64,000 nt of DNA from Mesorhizobium sp. YC-39 (GCF_025753795.1 NZ_JAOWPS010000003.1:434001-498000); one strand, 5' to 3'; counted from the stretch's first letter, positions 53,536 to 61,229 are shown. Made by a program: numbers and translations. Notes: generated from the letters alone by a model not told the origin.

Positions 53536-53560
53536 GGAACCTTGGCACCACCGCGACGTT
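53536..53560 (+). promoter_or_regulatory. EcfG-type promoter of the PNPOx-like pseudogene
   Basis: GGAAC (53536-53540), 16 bases, CGTT (53557-53560), the same spacing as the csbD promoter. It lies 24 bases before the start codon at 53585. Confidence 0.7.
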
Positions 53561-53584
53561 TGGCTGTCTCGCAGGAGCCACGAT

Positions 53585-54038
53585 ATGCACGACAATCACG
53601 AATTCGAAGGACAGTTCTGGAAGTCAATCCGCTCAGATATGACGGCCATGGTCGGGGTTCCCGGCGTTAATCCTCGGCCCATGACGGCGCAGTTCGACGG
53701 TGATCGGGAGGTCATTTATTTCTTCACCGCAAGAGATACTGAACTTGCAGAAAACGCCTCAAGCCCCAAAGCAGCAACCCTTGTTTACGCGGCGAAAGGC
53801 CATGACCTTTTCGCTACTGTCCACGGTACTTTACAGACCGACAATGACCGCGCCACAATCGATCGATTATGGAATCCCTTTGTTGCAGCCTGGTTTGAGC
53901 AGGGGAAAGAAGATCCCAAGCTCTGTTTGCTGCGGTTTGAGACGCTTCCAGCGTGGTGCCGGAATAAAGATGTTCCTCGGCATGGGGGATCCTAAGGAAG
54001 ACTTCAAAGACAGCGTGGCAAAAGTTAGCCTGACGTAG
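53585..54038 (+). pseudogene. Frameshifted PNPOx-like general stress protein
   Basis: The first frame (53585-53995) encodes the N-terminal and middle parts of the short flavin-binding stress protein family: FWKSIRSDMTAMVGV, PMTAQFDGDREVIYFFTARDTEL and DRLWNPFVAAWFEQGKEDPKLCLLRFE. It then reads into LPAWCRNKD and stops. The expected C-terminus, GIKMFLGMGDPKEDFKDSVAKVSLT, lies in the next frame and ends at 54038. Several codons of the usual linker are missing at the join (about 53940-53965), so a deletion with frameshift is likely. GGAG precedes the ATG. Confidence 0.8.
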
Positions 54039-54276
54039 CGACATGCGCCCGGCCGCCGCGCCAAGGCAAGCGCGACGGCGAAGCGTCGAAGGAACACCTT
54101 ACGCGATCCTCGAATGGCCGAGCTTGTCACCATCCATGGCGGCGGACCCCAAAGAGGCCGGCGACACCTCTTCGCGGGCGCCAAACGCGTGCCCTGAGGC
54201 TTGCTTGCCGCAGATCATGAGATGCCGTCGCCTTTAGATGACGATGTCTGCTTCCCTATTCGCATGCTTCGTTAAT

Positions 54277-54288
54277 ATCAACGTTGAT
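54277..54288. promoter_or_regulatory. Perfect 12-base palindrome
   Basis: ATCAACGTTGAT, at the very start of the pseudogene at 54287. It could be a regulator site left upstream of the original gene; no protein can be assigned. Confidence 0.3.
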
Positions 54289-54606
54289 GCATATCTCTCC
54301 TCGCCATACGGTCTCCACAACGCCACCCCGTCGGGCCAAGGCACAGGCCAGGCCGTTCTCAGACCCAAAGAGAATTGATATGCTACGCGAAATACTAAGC
54401 AAATTCCTGACTCCTGAAGATCGGGCGATGTGCCAACGGGTGGTCGACCAGGTTACTGCTGACGCCAAATGTACAAGACCTCAATAGACGACGAGATTCT
54501 GGCCTCGACCACGCTAGCTCTGTTCCAGGCCGGCATCGTCAACGAGACGAACTTGCCCTCACATGTTCGCGCGCGCCGCCACGACTTCACGAAGCGGATC
54601 GGTTAG
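54287..54606 (+). pseudogene. Frameshifted small hypothetical gene
   Basis: The first frame encodes PRRAKAQARPFSDPKRIDMLREILSKFLTPEDRAMCQRVVDQVTADAK and stops at 54487. A second frame takes over at about 54469 with TSIDDEILASTTLALFQAGIVNETNL and ends HDFTKRIG at 54606. The two parts together read like one helical protein of about 105 residues; neither alone makes sense. A one-base indel near 54470 would join them. The family appears to be a rhizobial hypothetical with no known role. Start uncertain (54287 or the ATG at 54380). Confidence 0.65.
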
Positions 54607-55578
54607 CCCGAGATCGGCGCACAATGCATATTCAGCAAGTCGTGAATTGACCTGCGTTCTTGGAACCAGCATGCTGCGCTGCACAAATCATGGATAATCA
54701 GATGGCGTTGCGGATCAAGTTGCCGAAAGGCATCCTGAAGGTGAAGACCTATTGAGAACTGCGGACTCGCGAACGCGAACGGCGTGTGAAGATCGGATCG
54801 ATGTACGTGATTTGGTGGTCGAACAAACAGATGTCTGCGGAGGATCGGCAGCAGGATCGCTGAGGGAACCCCTTTGAGAACAACTGCAATACGCGAGGGA
54901 GCGCCGCATCCTGTGCAGCGGATGCCATAGGGCTGACAACCAGTGGAGGCCTGCCTCTCCATTTGCGAAGAGACAGGCCCTTCCCCCTGCCCCCAATTTC
55001 ATCGATGCAATTGCGATGCCAACTTTTTGACCCATTTCGGGTCAGCTTTCAGATCTCATACCGGCTAGCGCTCGGGAGAATTAGCCGGCGTAGATCATTC
55101 TGATGTTTCGCGCCAAAATCCCGTTGGCTCATGTTCGCCCGCCGGCGATCCCCCGCCCCCCCGCACCGCTGGTTAAGGCCCTGCGGCTGTAGCGTGTAGT
55201 CTACTAGCCGCAGGGCCATGCGGAGGTCCGCCGCGCTGACGATTGAGGAAGATGATAGGCCGCCGAAAGTTGCAGCAGACAGCGGCCTTTGCGTGTTTGC
55301 CCAATTCCCCGCCAAGTCACGCAATGGACGGACATTAGCGGCAGCGAAAACACTGGATCAAGATCGGCTTCTGTGGATAAGATCATCAAAATTGATCTGT
55401 GACAAAAATGCCGTAGAGAAGTTCTCGACAGATGAGGCAGTCATCCGCCAATCGTCGATAACAAGGGCGAATGGTATAGCTCGAGCGAACTGTTCCAGCC
55501 TTCCTGCCGACCAAACCCGAAATGGAACACCGTCCGCGCGGTCAACCACTGGCTCGCTTGCGGGACGATGGATGGCTG
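54607..55578. other. Long gene-free stretch
   Basis: 972 bases with no gene I can support. Open frames on both strands lack ribosome sites and recognisable content. It holds a small TGACCC/GGGTCA hairpin (55028-55044) and a strong hairpin at 55177-55217. It may be remains of decayed genes. Confidence 0.5.
55177..55217. repeat. Strong isolated hairpin
   Basis: GGCCCTGCGGCT-GTAG (55177-55192) pairs with CTAC-T-AGCCGCAGGGCC (55201-55217), a 16-pair stem with one bulged base and an eight-base loop. No T run follows on either strand, and no gene is adjacent. Confidence 0.7.
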
Positions 55579-55914
55579 TCACGACTGACTGAGACGTATC
55601 TCTTCTTCGGTGTGGATGAGTAGACCACCGGCGAGCATCGCGCTCTCTTCATCACCCCACTCGGCCTTGGCGGCCATGATGGGCACCGCTGGCAGTTCAA
55701 GTTCATTTGCAGTTGATCGTCCCTGTTTGAGTTCGGCAATCTCTTCATCGCGCTTCGCGATCCGGCTTTCAAGATTGGCGATGCGCTCAGCCAGGAAGTA
55801 GCGTCCAACCCAAAAGCCTCCACTTCCAAAAAGCACGGCCAAGGTTGCGAACGCTAGCGGGTTTGCCAGTACTAGCGTGGAATTGACTTGTAGAAATTCG
55901 ATAAGCTCCTGCAT
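55579..55914 (-). CDS. Membrane-anchored coiled-coil protein, unknown function
   Basis: 111 aa. A membrane segment at about residues 15-36 (LVLANPLAFATLAVLFGSGGFWVG) is followed by a heptad-like helix (ERIANLESRIAKRDEEIAELKQ, about 43-64) and a soluble tail with EWGDEESAMLAGGLLIHTEEE. AAGGGATGTAAGAG precedes the ATG. It is the third gene of a tight three-gene operon (13-base gap) that starts at 56601 and lies under an SOS-box-like site. Confidence 0.65.
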   Translation of the reverse strand: MQELIEFLQVNSTLVLANPLAFATLAVLFGSGGFWVGRYFLAERIANLESRIAKRDEEIAELKQGRSTANELELPAVPIMAAKAEWGDEESAMLAGGLLIHTEEEIRLSQS

Positions 55915-55927
55915 CTCTTACATCCCT

Positions 55928-56389
55928 TCAATTCCTGGGGAGTCTGTGGATCTCCAGCCTTACCGGGCCGCCACGGTCGCAGCTGGTGCAGAACAGCGCT
56001 CTCTCGACGGTGCTGAACAGCGCAGCCTTCCCATATTTTCGAATGAGAGCCGCTGGCTTTACCCCCGCATGATGGGAGCAGTTCTTGCACCAGGCACGCA
56101 GCTTGTGCCATTCTCGCAGGTCACCCAGCGACACATCGAGTCCAGCATGCACGCTGCCGTCGATGATTGTCTGTGGTGGAATGCTCACTTCGCCTGGCGT
56201 GACGATTTTCTCCATGACGTGACGGCTGTTGTAGTGGATCAGCAGCATGCCAGGGCGGCGTCGGATGGCTGCTTGCCAAGCTGCCTGACTGACCATCGCG
56301 TCCGGCGATCGGGATATCGTTTCAAGATGCGTTTTCTCCTCTCGGTCCCAAACCTCAATCCGGAAATTGTCTTCTGCCGTGTCCGCCAT
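55928..56389 (-). CDS. Unknown protein with a zinc-ribbon-like C-terminal domain
   Basis: 153 aa. The N-terminal half begins RIEVWDREEKTHLETISRSPDAMVSQAAWQAAIRRRPGMLLIHYN, a pattern found in many short rhizobial proteins. The C-terminal half has two CxxC pairs, CKNC (about 101) and CTSC (about 134), separated by GVKPAALIRKYGKAALFSTVERALF, which looks like a zinc ribbon. It may bind nucleic acid, but this is not shown. Two bases separate it from the gene upstream. Confidence 0.7.
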   Translation of the reverse strand: MADTAEDNFRIEVWDREEKTHLETISRSPDAMVSQAAWQAAIRRRPGMLLIHYNSRHVMEKIVTPGEVSIPPQTIIDGSVHAGLDVSLGDLREWHKLRAWCKNCSHHAGVKPAALIRKYGKAALFSTVERALFCTSCDRGGPVRLEIHRLPRN

Positions 56390-56391
56390 GG

Positions 56392-56601
56392 CTAGGGTCG
56401 CGCCTTGTGCCAGCCGCGAGAAAAGCCGTTCGAGATCGCTCCCCGCGATAAGGCGAGTTCGCGCTCAAGGTCGGCATTCCTGACGAGCACGTTCAGCAGT
56501 GCAGCCACGGCATCTCCATCTGCGGCGGCTATCGCCTGCTGGGCAGCCAATTCCAATTCAGCCATGGCTTCGCCGGCCGGCGCGTTTTGGCGCTTTCCCA
56601 T
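56392..56601 (-). CDS. Small alpha-helical protein, unknown function
   Basis: 69 aa, rich in Ala, Glu and Leu (EAMAELELAAQQAIAAADGDAVAALLNVLVRNADLERELALSR), so probably two helices that could form a coiled coil. GGGAAGGG precedes the ATG. First gene of the operon running to 55579. The promoter region contains a GTTC-N7-GTTC site at 56677-56691, 76 bases upstream. Confidence 0.6.
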   Translation of the reverse strand: MGKRQNAPAGEAMAELELAAQQAIAAADGDAVAALLNVLVRNADLERELALSRGAISNGFSRGWHKARP

Positions 56602-56665
56602 AGCCCTTCCCTGAGTAGATACAGCAGGAATAAGGAACATATTCCTCTGGCGTCAAGGTCCCGGC

Positions 56666-56691
56666 TTGACATTTTTGTTCTCATTTTGTTC
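56666..56691. promoter_or_regulatory. SOS box with overlapping -35 element
   Basis: GTTC at 56677-56680, seven bases, GTTC at 56688-56691: the alphaproteobacterial LexA site GTTC-N7-GTTC. TTGACA (56666-56671) just before it can serve as the -35 box of the plus-strand gene at 56724. LexA binding here would block both divergent transcripts. Confidence 0.6.
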
Positions 56692-56723
56692 ACTATCGGC
56701 AGAACAGCCACATGGAGGCCAAA

Positions 56724-57470
56724 ATGCCGCTCCGCTTAGTGATTGAGAACGCATCGCCTGAGGAAATGGCGCGGGGGATCGCCGCAGCCGAAGCAGTTTT
56801 CAAAACCTCAGATGTCGACCCATGGGATGCAGCCAACGGCATGTTTGCCGTGGAGGGTTGGGACATCAAAGGATTTCCCGAAGACGCTGAGCCAAGCGAC
56901 GATGAGAAGGCAGCGGCAGCTGTCTGGACCAGGGCCGAGCGCGCCGCCTGTGAGGCATGTTGTGCTGGGTGGCCCGAAGACAAGGTCGTTCGACATAAAG
57001 CATTGGGTATTGGGCCAACGGAACCAAAGGCGAAAACGGCAAACCCTGCAACCTGGCCGGAAAGGAAGCTGCTGCACCCCAAGGTGATCGAACGGCTCGA
57101 AACAGCAACCGGTCCTGACCGACAGCTCGACATCGACATCTGCTATGTGATGGGTTGGGTCAATGAACCGGGAACACCGGAAGAGGCCGCCGAATTGGGC
57201 CTGCCCTATCTCACCGGCAATTCGGCTGAGGTAGTCGAAATCACCCAGAAATCTCTTCAGGGCTGGAAGATTGAGATCGACCAGGATCCTTGCGATGCCC
57301 GCATCATGGAGCCGGAGCACGACGAAGACGACGACGATATGAGCGTGGCCGCATGGCGTTGTTCCGACGGCCGGCTGCACATGGAGAAGCCGCCGGCCAA
57401 CACCGCTATTGCTCTGACACTAGCGGCTATGCGCCTTCAGGCTGACAGCTTTTTGGAGCAGGCGTGGTAA
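56724..57470 (+). CDS. Unknown acidic protein, possibly phage-related
   Basis: 248 aa, acidic. The N-terminal half is unrecognised (MPLRLVIENASPEEMARGIAAAEAVF, then GMFAVEGWDIKGFPEDAEPSDDEK and a Cys-rich CEACC). The C-terminal half, from DRQLDIDICYVMGW to TAIALTLAAMRLQADSF, resembles small phage ABA-sandwich proteins in its D-x-x-ID..MGW start and its final helix. GGAGG lies 5 bases before ATG 56724; an ATG 12 bases earlier has no ribosome site. Probably under the SOS box. It overlaps the next gene by seven bases. Confidence 0.6.
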   Translation: MPLRLVIENASPEEMARGIAAAEAVFKTSDVDPWDAANGMFAVEGWDIKGFPEDAEPSDDEKAAAAVWTRAERAACEACCAGWPEDKVVRHKALGIGPTEPKAKTANPATWPERKLLHPKVIERLETATGPDRQLDIDICYVMGWVNEPGTPEEAAELGLPYLTGNSAEVVEITQKSLQGWKIEIDQDPCDARIMEPEHDEDDDDMSVAAWRCSDGRLHMEKPPANTAIALTLAAMRLQADSFLEQAW

Positions 57471-57823
57471 GGCGCAGTCGGGGCGCCCCAACACCTTCGG
57501 CCATTGATCGCGAATTGCCGAACCAGATCGCACTACCCGACGACATTTGCACGGATCGGAACTTCCCGCTGATCAACCGTTTTCTGACGGAACGTGGCTT
57601 GACGTGTCGGACCAGAGCGGTGATTGCCGTTTGGGAGGACGGCAAGCATGAGCAGTGGCGGCTGCATTGCTTTGGCGATCCTGCGGCGGCGGCCTTCCTT
57701 GCCCGTTTCGGGCTGCGTCAGGCAGGAGATGGGCGCACGCGCGGCGTCTGGCGCAGGCAGGGCGCCTGTGAGCACATTCTGGAGCTGGGGCCGCTGAGCG
57801 TGCCCGAGATCCTGCGCAATTGA
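57464..57823 (+). CDS. Unknown protein
   Basis: 119 aa, no recognised domain. It contains LPDDICTDRNFPLINRFLTERGLTCRTRAVIAVWEDGKHEQWRLHCFGD and a basic middle. Initiation is at GTG with GGAGCAGGC upstream, inside the end of the preceding gene (seven-base overlap), so the two are translated together. It is convergent with the SRAP gene, one base apart. Confidence 0.6.
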   Translation: MVRRSRGAPTPSAIDRELPNQIALPDDICTDRNFPLINRFLTERGLTCRTRAVIAVWEDGKHEQWRLHCFGDPAAAAFLARFGLRQAGDGRTRGVWRRQGACEHILELGPLSVPEILRN

Positions 57824-57824
57824 G

Positions 57825-58418
57825 TCATGCGCGTTCGGCGCGCACCGTCTCGGCAGAGAGCGAGCCTGTTGGCAGGGGTCGCAAAAGCTCGGCCTCTGGC
57901 TTCGTCAGATTGATCCAAGCCGTCCAGTTCTCAGGCTGAAGCACCACGACCTGCCGGTTGTGGTAGGGCGCGACATCCGGTCCGGGATCGGTCGTCAGCA
58001 TAGTGAAGGTAGGCGGCTTATTGCCGACACCTTCTCGCCAAAGCCCCGCTATGACCATGAACGGAGAGCCGTTCAGAGTGAATCGATGTTTCGCTTTGGG
58101 GTACTTAGTGCCGGTAAATTCGAAGAACGCCGACGCCGGAACGAGACAGCGCTTGCTGTTGCCGAACTGGCGGTCCTCGGAGCGGAAGTTGAAGACAGGT
58201 CCGCCTTTTGGTCCGGACGGCGGAAAACCGAAGGTCATCGAGGCCAGTTCGATGGTGTCGCCGGCGGCGCACATGATGGGCGCGGGGTCGTTGATGCGAA
58301 TGTCATCCGCCTTGGGTAGATCGAGCTCGGTCTGGTGGGCCGGGATCTTGAGCGCGAGCGACCCCATCATCCGGCAATATTCGGCCCAGGCGATATGCTG
58401 CTCGTAGTCATTGCACAT
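57825..58418 (-). CDS. SOS response-associated peptidase family protein (SRAP/YedK/HMCES)
   Basis: 197 aa. The catalytic cysteine is C2 in MCNDYE, exposed after Met removal. The other active-site residues are N77 (NFRSED), E100 (FFEF) and H153 (YHNRQ). SRAP proteins form a covalent link to abasic sites in single-stranded DNA and protect them during replication. GGAG precedes the ATG that gives cysteine at position 2; a longer in-frame start would bury it and was rejected. No SOS box was found directly upstream. Its neighbours on the plus strand probably are SOS-controlled. Confidence 0.93.
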   Translation of the reverse strand: MCNDYEQHIAWAEYCRMMGSLALKIPAHQTELDLPKADDIRINDPAPIMCAAGDTIELASMTFGFPPSGPKGGPVFNFRSEDRQFGNSKRCLVPASAFFEFTGTKYPKAKHRFTLNGSPFMVIAGLWREGVGNKPPTFTMLTTDPGPDVAPYHNRQVVVLQPENWTAWINLTKPEAELLRPLPTGSLSAETVRAERA

Positions 58419-58564
58419 GAAAAGCTCCGGATCTGTGATCTCCGACAGGCCCATGGCATATCTTGACGAGGACCAGGAGGAAACACATATCGATCGCGGG
58501 CGAAGGCTGCTGGTGGCTTGCGCCTATTCAGAAACAGGAAAATTCGTTCGACTTGGAGGATCTG

Positions 58565-58867
58565 ATGAACGATCGGATGTTCGATAGCCCCGTTTTCGTG
58601 AAGGACGGAACCAGTCTTATCCAAGAGATTGCTTGCCTCGAAGACGCGCTGGAATTTCTCTACGAGTGGCCCAGGAATCGCCGCGGGCCTATTTACGATA
58701 CGGCTCTTCGCGCCTGCCAAAGAGCGTTCGACCGTGACTACCCGTTGCCCGCGGCAAGGCAGGCATTCGCCGGCTTCGCAAAGGCTGCTAAAATCCTTGA
58801 GGAAGTCGCAACGCCGCTGCCCTGGATGGCCGTCAAATCCGGTCACAGCGGTGGCTTGGCAATCTGA
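58565..58867 (+). CDS. DUF982 domain-containing protein
   Basis: 100 aa. DUF982 core: FDSPVFVKDGTSLIQEIACLEDALEFLYEWPRNRRGPIYDTALRACQRAF followed by ARQAFAGFAKAAKIL. GGAGG lies 5 bases before the ATG. A second DUF982 gene follows 22 bases downstream on the same strand, so the pair is probably an operon and a tandem duplication. Function unknown. Confidence 0.85.
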   Translation: MNDRMFDSPVFVKDGTSLIQEIACLEDALEFLYEWPRNRRGPIYDTALRACQRAFDRDYPLPAARQAFAGFAKAAKILEEVATPLPWMAVKSGHSGGLAI

Positions 58868-58889
58868 TTGCTTCAAATGGGAGGTCATG

Positions 58890-59174
58890 ATGCTTTCGAA
58901 GCCATTCGGAAAGCCGATCCGCGTATGGGTCGGCCTTGGTTTTCCCCGCCAACTGAACACCGTAGTCGACGCCTACCAGTTTGCGCAGGAATGGTGCGGA
59001 AACAGTCCTGAACAAAAAGCTGCCGTTCGTGCTTGCAAGGCCGCGCTGACCGGTGGCGTTGACGCCGAAACCGCGCGTGGGGTGTTTGTCGCCTTCGCCC
59101 GGAAAAAGGATATCCTGATGGAGGATATCGCGATGCCGGTCATGACGGCTGGACCGCGTGCACACCACGCTTGA
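58890..59174 (+). CDS. DUF982 domain-containing protein
   Basis: 94 aa. FGKPIRVWVGLGFPRQLNTVVDAYQFAQEWCGNSPEQKAAVRACKAALTG and ARGVFVAFARKKDILMED are the DUF982 pattern. Of two adjacent ATG codons the second (58890) has the better spacing from GGGAGG. Second gene of a tandem DUF982 pair. Confidence 0.85.
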   Translation: MLSKPFGKPIRVWVGLGFPRQLNTVVDAYQFAQEWCGNSPEQKAAVRACKAALTGGVDAETARGVFVAFARKKDILMEDIAMPVMTAGPRAHHA

Positions 59175-59214
59175 GGCCCATATAGGGCGGCAGTGGTCGC
59201 GCTGCCGCCCAGCG

Positions 59215-59436
59215 CTACTCCGGTAGCCCCGGGGTAAAATGGATGATGGCATCGAGGATTGTCCGGTAGAGACTGTCGACGTCCTCGTCGATTTCGTGGC
59301 GCTTGATCCCGACCGCCTTGGCGTCAGCAATCAGTTTGTGCGTTAGCTCGTCGATCGAAACCGCATCGGCGTTCGCCGTCTCGGGAAGGTTGTTTTCAAT
59401 CCACTTGTGCAGGAAGTCGATGCCGCGTTTGCTCAT
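59215..59436 (-). CDS. DUF768 domain-containing protein
   Basis: 73 aa. MSKRGIDFLHKWIENNLPETANAD and SIDELTHKLIADAKAVGIKRHEIDEDVDSLYRTILDAI are the DUF768 pattern, a small protein family almost confined to Mesorhizobium. This supports the assignment of the window to that genus. No promoter identified. Function unknown. Confidence 0.85.
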   Translation of the reverse strand: MSKRGIDFLHKWIENNLPETANADAVSIDELTHKLIADAKAVGIKRHEIDEDVDSLYRTILDAIIHFTPGLPE

Positions 59437-59694
59437 CGCACTTAAGCCGGCTTACGACATTAGGTTCCGGCGGGCGGCTCGCTAACGCCGGTTTCGTCAA
59501 GCTCTGCCCTCCAGCCGGTCACTCACGGGCCTGGCTTTACCAACACCTGCCACGGGCTCGCCGTCAAGCTTTGGAGCCACACGTCCCGAACGCAACTCAG
59601 TTCGCACGGCTATATTAGGTTCCAGAATGTACTCGGTAACTTCGTGGGGAACAACTCTGACGTCCCTAGCTTGATAGCGCAGGGGCTACGGGCA

Positions 59695-59925
59695 ATGGAC
59701 AACGAACTGGCCGACCTTGATCACAAAAAGGAACTTCAGGCGAATGCGCTCGCCCGTGAGACTGGGATTACCGTTGACGAGGCGCTGATGCTCATCGAGC
59801 TGGTAGGGCCCCATCGCGGAGCTATGCTGCGGGTGGCCAAGATAGTGCAGGCACAAAAGTCCGGTGGCCCCGCGGCAAAGCAACTCGATCCAACTCCGAC
59901 AACCGATGCCAGTTGGGGCGGTTGA
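59695..59925 (+). CDS. Small protein of unknown function
   Basis: 76 aa. MDNELADLDHKKELQANALARETGITVDEALMLIELVGPHRGAMLRVAKIVQ forms two predicted helices. The ETGITVDEALMLIELVG segment resembles the helix-turn-helix-like end of DUF3606 proteins, and a DUF3606 gene follows. Start at 59695 (the ATG after AGGGG) is preferred; a GTG start at 59644 is possible. Confidence 0.6.
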   Translation: MDNELADLDHKKELQANALARETGITVDEALMLIELVGPHRGAMLRVAKIVQAQKSGGPAAKQLDPTPTTDASWGG

Positions 59926-59993
59926 CCTATACCTGCCGCTGCCGGGGAACTTTAAGCTTGCATCTCTGTTTTCAGGGGTAGGAGAAAACAACA

Positions 59994-60182
59994 ATGCCCG
60001 ACAACAAGACCAAACTCGATTTCCGCGACCGAAATAGAGTTGCAGGCGACGAGGAATATGAGGTTGGCTACTTCGCCAGTAAGTTCGGACTGACTATTCC
60101 GGAGGTGAGGGAGCTTATCGCCAAGCACGGCAATGATCGCGAGACGCTGGAACGAGAAGCCAAGGCGCTCGGATCAAGGTAG
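59994..60182 (+). CDS. DUF3606 domain-containing protein
   Basis: 62 aa. MPDNKTKLDFRDRNRVAGDEEYEVGYFASKFGLTIPEVRELIAKHGNDRETLEREAKAL is the complete DUF3606 domain. GGAG lies 11-13 bases before the ATG. Upstream is GGAAC-N16-TGTT (59946-59970), one base off the EcfG consensus, so stress control is possible. Function unknown; often found with CsbD-like genes in rhizobia. Confidence 0.9.
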   Translation: MPDNKTKLDFRDRNRVAGDEEYEVGYFASKFGLTIPEVRELIAKHGNDRETLEREAKALGSR

Positions 60183-60271
60183 CCGCGGTGACAAAGCCTG
60201 CCGGCCCCGGACAGTCCCGAAAATTAGGGAAACGTCGCAATTGCCCGTTTGCGCACCAGGCGATCATCTCA

Positions 60272-60318
60272 CCCCCTGCGCAGGTCACGGTCTCGCCCCC
60301 TGTGCAGGTCACGGTCGC
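60272..60318 (+). repeat. Two-copy tandem repeat
   Basis: Two adjacent copies of about 24 bases, each containing CCCCCTG(C/T)GCAGGTCACGG. Only two copies and no spacer, so not a CRISPR. No function apparent. Confidence 0.6.
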
Positions 60319-60369
60319 TTGATCCCGACGCCTGATTTGGCCCGGCAAAGTCTGTCGATGTGCGCGGAG

Positions 60370-60627
60370 CAAGCGCGCTTTCCCGTCCAAAGGAGACGCC
60401 TATGGCGCCTACCAAGTCGACGAGATGGGCGACGATCAAGTTGTCGCACGAAGCGCCGTCACACCACTTCAGCAATTGCTGCCGTGGAGGGTGTCACGGG
60501 GCGCCCGATAGCCCCCCGAACCTCCGAAGAGCATTGGTTTCGAGTGGTCGATGAAACAGCGTCTGCCGTGTTTGAATTCACGGTCGCCCATAAGGAATTT
60601 GCGGCCGGCTATCGCCGAGCGGCATAA
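60370..60627 (+). pseudogene. Frameshifted paralogue of the gene at 61230
   Basis: The first part (around 60400-60470) reads AYQVDEMGDDQVVARSAVT in one frame; the second (about 60470-60627) reads AIAAVEGVTGRPIAPRTSEEHWFRVVDETASAVFEF in another. Joined, they align with the intact 66-residue protein at 61230-61430 at V..M..D...V, TGR...RT.E..W.RV.DE and V.EF. An indel near 60470 explains the break. No valid single reading frame remains. Confidence 0.65.
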
Positions 60628-60629
60628 AG

Positions 60630-60649
60630 AAAGAGCCCGCTGGCTCTTT
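60630..60649 (+). terminator. Hairpin after the pseudogene
   Basis: AAAGAGC/GCTCTTT around a six-base loop, directly after the stop at 60627. Short T run only. Confidence 0.5.
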
Positions 60650-60812
60650 ACTCCGTTCGTACTTGGCGTTCCTGTGGTCGGAGCCCGGTGGGCCCGCCCC
60701 TCTGGCGGGGAAGCGGGCCCGGTCAAGGTTTGCCATTCTTGACCAGCAGCGAGGGGGTGCTGCCACTATTGAAACCAATCGCCAAATATCAGGTTCCGCT
60801 AATGCAGAAAAA

Positions 60813-60844
60813 AGCCCGCCCCTCCCTAAGGAACGACGGGCTTC
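60813..60844 (-). terminator. Orphan minus-strand terminator
   Basis: AAGCCCG/CGGGCTT stem with a run of six T on the minus strand. No minus-strand gene is recognised upstream of it, so it may end a small RNA or be a relic. Confidence 0.5.
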
Positions 60845-61229
60845 CAAGCGACCGAAGAATGGGTTGGGTCGTTAGGTCGCTATCGCTTGCTTTGCGGGCT
60901 CCCGACATCTCCAACATTGTCTCGCAGGTTTTGTCCAGAAGGCACTACGAAGGATGTCGCAGTCGAAAGCCGCAATCCTGTTTCTGAATTGACATCTGCC
61001 GGTCCGTCTCCCCCAACTATGGCGGGAGCACCTGAGTTGGCTTCCAAGCGTCCGTTTGCAATGCAAGGTGCGGGCGATACTGAAAACTACGCCTTACGGC
61101 CCGCAAGCGAATCGCCTCGCCAGTTAGTATGCAAACATCGGCTTACTTTCGACCCTAAAAATCAATCACCGCTTGGAACATGCACATGGGGTCGAATGTT
61201 CAACTATAGGTCGATCTAAACGGTGTCCC

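Larger units (their letters stand above)
53268..53584. other. Intergenic region csbD to stress-protein pseudogene
   Basis: 317 bases holding the csbD terminator and, near its end, a second EcfG-type promoter (53536-53560). No gene supported. Confidence 0.5.
60628..61229. other. Gene-free stretch with hairpins
   Basis: 602 bases without a supported gene. It contains a GC-rich hairpin GGGCCCGC/GCGGGCCC (60690-60720) and a minus-strand terminator-like hairpin (60813-60844). Confidence 0.5.

Noticed and set aside
54603..55035. Minus-strand frames of 106-119 codons in the gene-free stretch
   Set aside because: No ribosome site or recognisable pattern; the two frames conflict with each other.
55218..55592. 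Plus-strand 124-codon frame and the opposing 74-codon frame
   Set aside because: Neither has a good ribosome site or any family resemblance; could be decayed coding DNA but not supportable.
60272..60318. Possible CRISPR-like repeat
   Set aside because: Only two directly adjacent copies with no spacer and no cas genes.
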